A stretch of 28,571 nucleotides of DNA from Acetobacteraceae bacterium UBA6159. Its GTDB lineage: Bacteria > Pseudomonadota > Alphaproteobacteria > Acetobacterales > Acetobacteraceae. Positions 23,681 through 28,571 of this stretch are shown piece after piece (position 1 is the stretch's first letter; every line of letters begins with the position of its first letter). A program made the position numbers and the translations under genes. The stretch is from NCBI GenBank assembly GCA_002422345.1, contig DIUL01000114.1, positions 1-28,571 on the forward strand, read 5' to 3'. The notes under the pieces are model-generated. The model made no database searches. It was not told the DNA's origin and saw only the letters and a list, made by a program, of their open reading frames with translations.

Positions 23681-25078
23681 ATGGGCGTGACAGCCGACCT
23701 TTCCGCGTTCACCGCCGATCTGAAGATCGCCTCCCTGCCCAAGGAGGTCGTGACCCGCGCCCGATTCCTGGTGCTGGACCTGGTGGGCAACATCGTCCGC
23801 GCGCGCCATGACGCGGAGAGCACGCATGCCTTCCTGGCCACCGCCCGCGCGATGGGCATGGCGAATGGCGATATCGGCGTGTTCGGCGATCCCGCCCGCT
23901 ATACCCCGGCTGGGGCGGCGTTCCTGAACGGGGCGCTGGCGCATTCGCTGGATTTCGATGACACGCATGCCGCCGGGTCGCTGCATCCGGGCGCGCCGGT
24001 CATTCCGGCCGCGCTCGCCGCTGGTGAGATGGTGGGCGCGTCGGGCGCAGACGTGCTGGCCGGCATCATCGCTGGGTATGAGGTGACCTGCCGCGTGGCG
24101 CTGGCCCTGCCCGCCGGGGAACATTACGACCGCGGCTTCCATCCGACCGCCACCTGCGGCGCCTTCGGGGCCGCCGCCGCCGCCGCCCGCGTGTTCGGTC
24201 TGGACGCCGCCGGGGTCGAGGGCGCGATGGGTGCCGTGCTGTCGCAATGCGCCGGCAGCCTGCAATTCCTGGTCAATGGCGCCTGGACGAAAAGGTCTCA
24301 GGTCGGCTGGGCCGCCTGCAACGGGCTGATGGCCGCGACGCTGGTGCGCGAGGGCTTCAAGGGCCCGACCGAGGCGCTGGAAGGCAAGCACGGCTTCATG
24401 CGCGCCTATGCCCCGAACCCGACGCCCGAGCGGGCGTTGCAGGACCTGGGCGTGGTCTGGGAACTGATGAACACGGCGGTGAAGCCGTACCCGTCCTGCC
24501 GCTACGGCCATGCCGGCATCGACGCGGCCCTGATGCTGCGCGCGGCCAACGACCTGCAACCCGGCGAGATCAGCGCCATCAAGCTCGGCCTGCCGAAGTC
24601 GGGCATGCTGCTGATCGGCGCTCCGGCCGAGAAGAAGGCCAATCCGCAGAACACCGTCGACGGGCAGTTCAGCGGGCCGTTCGTGATCTCGGCCGCGCTG
24701 GCGACCGGGGCAATGGGCTGGGACAGCTACCAGCAGCTCAACGACCCCACCATCCGCGGCATGCTCGGCAAGGTGACCTGCGAGTTCGACCCCGAGATCG
24801 AGGCCGAATTCCCCACCAACATGTCCGGCAAGCTGACGATCGAGGCGCGCGGGCAGACGTTCGTGCAGAAGGTGGTGGTGCCGAAGGGCGAACCCTCCAA
24901 CTTCCTGACCGAGAACGAATTGCGCTCCAAGTTCCACGGTCTGGTGGACGCCGTGCTGGGGGAAGACCAGTCGGCGAAGCTGGCCGACGCGGTGTTGGGG
25001 ATCAACACGTCGAATGATGTGTCGAGCATGGCGCGGAACTCGGTCCCGCGGGCGCCGGTGCGGCTGGCTGGGGAGTAA
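23681..25078 (+). CDS. MmgE/PrpD family protein
   Basis: A 465-residue member of the 2-methylcitrate dehydratase/cis-aconitate decarboxylase superfamily. Hallmarks: NGALAHSLDFDDTHAAGSLHPGAPVIPAALA (84-114), with the DFDDTH motif and His102; the all-helical domain FHPTATCGAFGAAAAAARVFGL; and VKPYPSCRYGHAGIDA, the active-site lid region. Prp pathway partners (prpB, prpC) are absent, so methylcitrate is not assured; the family also includes racemases and decarboxylases of other tricarboxylates and hydrophobic acids. GAGG lies 10 bases before the ATG. Divergent from mutS. The following genes (vapBC, Ldh2-type dehydrogenase) are on the same strand. Confidence 0.92.
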   Translation: MGVTADLSAFTADLKIASLPKEVVTRARFLVLDLVGNIVRARHDAESTHAFLATARAMGMANGDIGVFGDPARYTPAGAAFLNGALAHSLDFDDTHAAGSLHPGAPVIPAALAAGEMVGASGADVLAGIIAGYEVTCRVALALPAGEHYDRGFHPTATCGAFGAAAAAARVFGLDAAGVEGAMGAVLSQCAGSLQFLVNGAWTKRSQVGWAACNGLMAATLVREGFKGPTEALEGKHGFMRAYAPNPTPERALQDLGVVWELMNTAVKPYPSCRYGHAGIDAALMLRAANDLQPGEISAIKLGLPKSGMLLIGAPAEKKANPQNTVDGQFSGPFVISAALATGAMGWDSYQQLNDPTIRGMLGKVTCEFDPEIEAEFPTNMSGKLTIEARGQTFVQKVVVPKGEPSNFLTENELRSKFHGLVDAVLGEDQSAKLADAVLGINTSNDVSSMARNSVPRAPVRLAGE

Positions 25079-25086
25079 GGGGACGC

Positions 25087-25130
25087 TTGTGATTGGGCGG
25101 CTGGTCTTTTATCATTAAGGCATAATGATA
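25087..25130 (+). promoter_or_regulatory. vapBC promoter with overlapping palindromic operator
   Basis: A good sigma-70-like pair: TTGTGA (25087-25092) and TATCAT (25110-25115) with a 17-bp spacer. The inverted repeat TATCATTA-AGGCA-TAATGATA (25110-25130) covers the -10 element and runs up to the strong AGGAGG ribosome site. This is the expected layout for repression by a VapB or VapBC complex. Confidence 0.75.
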
Positions 25131-25140
25131 GGAGGCTGGC

Positions 25141-25386
25141 ATGCCCAGCGTCGTCACGATCAACCGCCCCGATGTGATCACTCTGATCGAGGAAGTCGCC
25201 GCGAAGATGACCGGCGGCAACAAGACCGAGGCGGTTGCCCTGGCCATGCGGAAACTGCTGGAGCAGGAGGAACGCACGGGCTCGCCGTTCAACTTCCGCC
25301 GTGGGTCGGTGGTGACCGACAAGGATTTTGACCTGGTGCATGCCTCGTCCGGCTGGGAAGATCACGATCCCGAATACGGTCTCTGA
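25141..25386 (+). CDS. vapB: VapB-type antitoxin
   Basis: An 81-residue antitoxin of the type II VapBC class. The N-terminal half (VVTINRPDVITLIEEVAAKMTGGNKTEAVALAMRKLL) has the ribbon-helix-helix/PSK-transcription-factor layout that binds the operator. The acidic C-terminal tail (ASSGWEDHDPEYGL) would wrap and inhibit the toxin. AGGAGG stands 5 bases before the ATG and a palindromic operator lies just upstream. vapC begins 8 bp after its stop. It follows the MmgE/PrpD gene by 62 bp with its own promoter, so it is an independent unit inserted in a metabolic neighbourhood. Confidence 0.9.
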   Translation: MPSVVTINRPDVITLIEEVAAKMTGGNKTEAVALAMRKLLEQEERTGSPFNFRRGSVVTDKDFDLVHASSGWEDHDPEYGL

Positions 25387-25394
25387 CCCGGCCC

Positions 25395-25823
25395 GTGACG
25401 AACGACCTGCTGCTCGACACGCATATCCTGCTCTGGCTGGTGGAGAGCAATCCCCGGCTGCGCCCCTCGACCCGTGCCCTGATCGAGCGTCGGTGGCGCG
25501 CGGGCGGCACCATCCTGATCAGCGCCGTCAGCGGGTGGGAGATCGGGGCCTTGGTTCAGCGCCGGCGCGTCACACTCGATCTGCCGCCGGATGCCTGGTT
25601 CGACGATATCCTGAGCCTGGCTGGCTACATGGCCGCCCCGTTGCGCCATGACGTTGCCGCCCGCGCCTACATGCTCTCCGACCTGGCCCACGGCGACCCG
25701 GCCGACCGGATGCTGATCGCCACCGCCATCGACCTCGGCTGCCCCCTGATCACATACGACGAACGCATCATCGCGTTTGCCACATCGCACGGAAGCCGAT
25801 ACGGATTTACGGTCGAATCCTGA
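25395..25823 (+). CDS. vapC: VapC-type PIN-domain ribonuclease toxin
   Basis: A 142-residue PIN endoribonuclease, the toxin of the pair. The acidic metal-binding set is complete: Asp8 (LLLDTH), Glu49 (SGWEIG), Asp101/Asp104 (GDPADRMLIATA) and Asp122 (ITYDERI). The TILISAVSGWEI and LAHGDPADRM stretches are typical of this VapC group. RNA target unknown. It appears intact, so the module is likely functional. The start is GTG-ATG-like context: the frame begins with GTGACGAACGAC, so the initiator is GTG at 25395, with weak ribosome-site signal. Translation coupled to vapB is likely. Confidence 0.93.
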   Translation: MTNDLLLDTHILLWLVESNPRLRPSTRALIERRWRAGGTILISAVSGWEIGALVQRRRVTLDLPPDAWFDDILSLAGYMAAPLRHDVAARAYMLSDLAHGDPADRMLIATAIDLGCPLITYDERIIAFATSHGSRYGFTVES

Positions 25824-25838
25824 GGAAACACCGTCCCC

Positions 25839-26918
25839 ATGCCAGTCTTCACGCCCGAGGCGCTGTACAACGTCACCCACCTCATCTCCCGCCGCATGGG
25901 CAGCGAGGAAGCCGAGGCGGCCGAGGTCGCCGATCACCTGGTGCGCGCCAACCTCGCCGGCCATGACAGCCACGGCGTCGGCATGCTGCCCACCTATGTC
26001 CGCATCCTGCATGAAAACCTGCTGGTGCCGAACCAGACGGCCGAGATCGTCGTTGATACCGGCGCCCTGTTGGTGATCGACGCCCGCCGCGGCTACGGCC
26101 AACGCATGGCGGCGAACGCGGTCCGCATGGGGATCGAACGGGCGAAGCAGGTCGGCGCCTGCGTCCTCGCGCTGCGCAACGCCGCGCATATCGGGCGCAT
26201 CGGCACCTATGGCGAACTCGCCGCGGCGAATGGCTGTGTGTTCACGGCGTTCGTGAATGTCTCCGACCACCGCGACGCGCAGGCAACCTGGGGGGCGGCG
26301 GAACCGCGCCTTGGCACCAACCCGTTCTGCGCCGCGGTCCCGGGGGAAGACGGGCCGGCCGTGATGCTCGACATGGCGACGACGACCATCGCCGCGGGCA
26401 AGGCGCGCGTCGCCTATAACAAGGGCGTGCCGGTGGCCGAGGGCTGCCTGATCGACAGCAGCGGCAACCCGACCACCGACCCCACCGAGTTCATCCGCGA
26501 CAAGACCGGCGCGCTCCGCTCCTTCGGGACGCACAAGGGCGGCGGGCTGGCGATCATGTGTGAGATCATGGCCACCGCCATTGCCGGCGGGCAGGGCGCG
26601 GCGCATTTCGCGCAGGCCAAGCACGGCGTCATGAACTCCATGCTGGCAACGATCATCGACACGTCGCAGTTGGGCGACCCGGCGAAGATCGCGGCCGATA
26701 TCCAGGCAACCAAGGCGCATATCAAGTCCGCCCGTCCCGCGCCCGGCTTCGATGAGGTCCTGGTCCCCGGGGAGCCCGAGCGCCGCTACGCCGAACAGCG
26801 GCGCGCCAAGGGGATCGAGGTGGACACGCAAACCTGGACGGACATCCGCGCCGCCGCGCTTAGCCTGGGGATCACGGATGCCGAGTTCGACCGGGCTGTG
26901 GGTGCCAACGCGGCGTAA
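25839..26918 (+). CDS. Malate/L-lactate/sulfolactate dehydrogenase family (Ldh2) oxidoreductase
   Basis: A 359-residue NAD(P)-dependent 2-hydroxyacid dehydrogenase of the Ldh2/YlbC-like family, unrelated to classical lactate dehydrogenases. Motifs: ANLAGHDSHGVGMLPTY (37-53, with the DSHG signature), LALRNAAHIGRIGTYGE (110-126, His117 in the family's HxG active-site position), and GTNPFCAAVPGEDGPAVMLDMATT (about 166-189). FGTHKGGGLAIMCEI near 229-243 is the nucleotide-binding stretch. The substrate may be malate, lactate, sulfolactate, ureidoglycolate or similar. GAGGA lies about 12 bases before the ATG. It follows vapC by 15 bp and could read through from it. Its neighbours point to organic-acid use. 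Confidence 0.92.
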   Translation: MPVFTPEALYNVTHLISRRMGSEEAEAAEVADHLVRANLAGHDSHGVGMLPTYVRILHENLLVPNQTAEIVVDTGALLVIDARRGYGQRMAANAVRMGIERAKQVGACVLALRNAAHIGRIGTYGELAAANGCVFTAFVNVSDHRDAQATWGAAEPRLGTNPFCAAVPGEDGPAVMLDMATTTIAAGKARVAYNKGVPVAEGCLIDSSGNPTTDPTEFIRDKTGALRSFGTHKGGGLAIMCEIMATAIAGGQGAAHFAQAKHGVMNSMLATIIDTSQLGDPAKIAADIQATKAHIKSARPAPGFDEVLVPGEPERRYAEQRRAKGIEVDTQTWTDIRAAALSLGITDAEFDRAVGANAA

Positions 26919-26937
26919 TCACGCAGGAATCCCCCTC

Positions 26938-27031
26938 CCCCCTTGAGGGGGACGGTCGGGGTGGGGGGTAGAAACCCCCGGACAGTGCCGCGAAGCCCCT
27001 CACCCCAACCCTCTCCCCAGCGGGGAGAGGG
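26938..27031. repeat. C-rich/G-rich intergenic hairpins
   Basis: CCCCC-TTGA-GGGGG (26938-26951) and a perfect CCCTCTCCCC-AGC-GGGGAGAGGG (27009-27031) lie in the gap between two convergent genes. They belong to the CCCTCTCCCC/GGGGAGAGGG type that is scattered in many GC-rich proteobacterial genomes; the hairpin at 11467-11489 is a relative. They may serve as bidirectional terminators. Nothing else is seen in 26919-27062. Confidence 0.65.
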
Positions 27032-27062
27032 GGACGCATAGACACCTCACCCCCCCAAACCC

Positions 27063-28331
27063 TCAAGCCCGCCCAGCCACCGGAAACACCATCCGCCGCT
27101 GGCGCATCATCATCACCACCATGAACCCGACCACCACCAGGTTCCCCACATTGAAAAGCACGCCCGAAACGAACGCCACGCTGTAGCTCCCATAGGCGTC
27201 ATACAGCGCCCCCGCCCACCAGCTCCCCGCCGCCATCCCCGACATTCCCGCGAACAGCACGCAGGGAATCCGCCAGGACGCCTCGGACGACGGATACAAA
27301 TCCCGGATCGCCACCGAGTAGGACGGGATGATCCCACTGAACCCCAGCCCATAGGCGGCCGAGATCGCGAACAACGCCGCCTCGTTCTGAGTCGTCATGA
27401 AGGCCGCGATCGTCACCATCTGGCAGACCGAGCCGATCAGAACCGTCCGCAGCCCGCCGAGCCGATCCGCCAGCGCGCCCCAGATCTGGCGGGAGATGAA
27501 TGCACACCCCAGCAGCACCGACAGCATCGCCGCCCCATGCGTGGCGTTGATCCCGATATCCGAGCAGAACGCGACCAGGTGCGAAGACGGGATCGCCATC
27601 GGGATGCAGCAGGCAAAGGCGGCCAGGCAGATCAGTCCCTGCACGACATTCGGGTGCATCCCCAGCACGCTGCGCCGCTCCGCCACTGCCCCGGCGGCGC
27701 CAATGGGGGCAGGGACCTCTGGCACCGGCTTCAGGAACAGGATCGTCGGCAGGATCGTCACCAGCACGACCACGGCGAACACCTGCATCGTCGCCTGCCA
27801 GCCATACCCATCAATCCCGATCTGGAAGACCGACGGCCACAGCACGCCCGCCACATACTGCCCGGACGAGATCAACGCGATCGCCGTCCCCCGGCGCCGG
27901 TCGAACCAGCGGCTGACATAGATCAGCAGGGGCGCATAGACCGCGCCGTTCCCCAGGAACCCGATCATCACCCCGTGCCCGACATACAATGCCCAGGTGC
28001 TCCCCAGCGTCGACAGCAGCAGCCCGCAAGCGGTCATCACCGCGCCGAACGCCACCACCTTCCGCAGGCCGATCCGATCGGCCAGCCATCCCATCGCGAT
28101 CCCGCCCGCGCCGGTTCCCACCCAGGCCAATGACCCGGCCAGCGCGACAACCGAGCGATCCGTCTGCATCTCGGCCGTGATCAATTTGAGCCCGACGACC
28201 ACCGCCAAGGGCGACCCGAAGGCCACCGACAGGATCAGCACCGTGGTCATCGCCATGTGCCAGGACGTGCGGGTTTCGATGCTGGCGGGCTGGGTCGGGG
28301 ATGGCGGCATCGGGCGGGCTGGTCTCCTCAT
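27063..28331 (-). CDS. MFS transporter (monocarboxylate/OFA-like), 12 predicted membrane segments
   Basis: A 422-residue major facilitator. MTTVLILSVAFGSPLAVVVGLK begins helix 1. The loop 2-3 motif GWLADRIGLRKVVAFGA is near residues 79-95 and WGALADRLGGLRTV marks the second half. The FSGIIPSYSVAIRDLYPS stretch near 345-362 resembles carboxylate carriers of the OFA/monocarboxylate group. The substrate is inferred to be an organic acid from the neighbours only. The ATG at 28331 has GGGGGA close upstream; a second ATG at 28310 is possible. Codons before 28331 translate the divergent gene's leader. It is divergent from the CoA-transferase by 127 bp, where TATAAC at 28403 may be a -10 element. Confidence 0.9.
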   Translation of the reverse strand: MRRPARPMPPSPTQPASIETRTSWHMAMTTVLILSVAFGSPLAVVVGLKLITAEMQTDRSVVALAGSLAWVGTGAGGIAMGWLADRIGLRKVVAFGAVMTACGLLLSTLGSTWALYVGHGVMIGFLGNGAVYAPLLIYVSRWFDRRRGTAIALISSGQYVAGVLWPSVFQIGIDGYGWQATMQVFAVVVLVTILPTILFLKPVPEVPAPIGAAGAVAERRSVLGMHPNVVQGLICLAAFACCIPMAIPSSHLVAFCSDIGINATHGAAMLSVLLGCAFISRQIWGALADRLGGLRTVLIGSVCQMVTIAAFMTTQNEAALFAISAAYGLGFSGIIPSYSVAIRDLYPSSEASWRIPCVLFAGMSGMAAGSWWAGALYDAYGSYSVAFVSGVLFNVGNLVVVGFMVVMMMRQRRMVFPVAGRA

Positions 28332-28458
28332 GGTCCCCCGGGCGGTCCTTCCGACGGGCGGATGTTCCCCGTTGGCGGGTTTTCCTCGCCCCCGTGACGA
28401 CCTATAACGCCTTACCCGTATGGACCCGCCGAAACGGACCGGCAAGCTGGAGTGGCGC

Positions 28459-28571
28459 ATGAGCGAACCAACCGGCCCTTTGAAGGGCCTCCGCGTTTTC
28501 GATCTGACCCGCGTTCTGGCAGGGCCAACCTGCGTGCAGATGCTGGGCGACATGGGCGCCGACGTGATCAA
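28459..28571 (+). CDS. CaiB/BaiF (family III) CoA-transferase, 5' fragment
   Basis: Only the first 37 codons are in the window; the gene runs off the right edge. The start MSEPTGPLKGLRVFDLTRVLAGP, followed by TCVQMLGDMGADVI, is the unmistakable N-terminus of family III CoA-transferases (GxRVxDLTRVLAGP...LADxGADVIK). These enzymes move CoA between carboxylic acids by a mechanism without ping-pong release. GGAG lies 7 bases before the ATG. With the divergent MFS carrier, the Ldh2 dehydrogenase and the MmgE/PrpD protein it suggests uptake and CoA activation of an organic acid. The acid is unknown. Confidence 0.93.
   Translation, partial: MSEPTGPLKGLRVFDLTRVLAGPTCVQMLGDMGADVI

Noticed and set aside
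21142..23811. A plus-strand open frame of almost 890 codons opposite mutS
   Set aside because: Composition is Gly/Gln/Arg-rich and motif-free; mutS on the other strand has all catalytic motifs. Similar shadows lie opposite glnD (18291-19736, 19929-21371), znuA (2152-3072), the LLM and Bug genes (6019-7728) and the Ldh2 gene (25362-26831).
1..28571. CRISPR arrays, tRNA or rRNA genes, insertion sequences, prophage genes
   Set aside because: No regularly spaced repeats, cloverleaf-like sequences, transposase or phage proteins were seen in reading both strands.

Overview
The window is dense, high-GC bacterial chromosome with about two dozen genes, short gaps and no rRNA, tRNA, IS element, phage or CRISPR. 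The gene set fits an alphaproteobacterium, most likely the Acetobacteraceae/Rhodospirillales. It includes a fused indolepyruvate:ferredoxin oxidoreductase, a mutS-glnD pair, a TctC/Bug receptor, a CaiB-type CoA-transferase and a GMC dehydrogenase. GC-rich gaps are full of short GGGGC-xxx-GCCCC and AAGGGC-xxx-GCCCTT hairpins. The taxonomic call is inference from gene content and style, not a search result.

Layout. 1-288: gene-free, with stacked inverted repeats including a perfect 27-bp hairpin. 289-1917: GMC oxidoreductase. 1999-3924 (minus strand): a zinc-uptake unit made of a Zur-like operator, a His-rich outer-membrane-type barrel gene broken by an 11-bp tandem duplication, and znuA, without znuB or znuC. 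3978-6918: YgjP-type metalloprotease-like protein, ruvC, a family-2-like glycosyltransferase and a luciferase-like flavin oxidoreductase. 7039-11441: Bug receptor, a coiled-coil membrane protein, a Rap1a/Tai-like secreted protein, a glycine-zipper lipoprotein, an MFS carrier and a small secreted alpha-beta-barrel protein.

11505-18093: an aromatic-acid block. The large fused indolepyruvate oxidoreductase (minus strand) makes arylacetyl-CoA from aryl-pyruvates. Divergent to it lie a HicA-like small gene and paaG-paaI-paaK, which activate and handle phenylacetyl-CoA. The 277-bp gap between the two arms holds a roughly 150-bp element with 23-bp imperfect terminal inverted repeats. At its edge is a perfect TTGAC-N4-GTCAA (FNR/FixK-type) site placed well for the HicA-like gene. 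The paaG ribosome-binding site is buried in a nested hairpin.

18090-23565 (minus strand): mutS-glnD housekeeping operon. 23681-28571: an organic-acid block comprising an MmgE/PrpD protein, a complete vapBC toxin-antitoxin pair with an operator over its promoter, an Ldh2-type malate/lactate dehydrogenase, an MFS carrier and the first 37 codons of a CaiB/BaiF CoA-transferase. No clearly new defence or mobile system is visible. The strongest leads are the broken Zur-linked barrel gene, the structured repeat with the FNR-like site between the aromatic genes, and the paaG leader hairpin.
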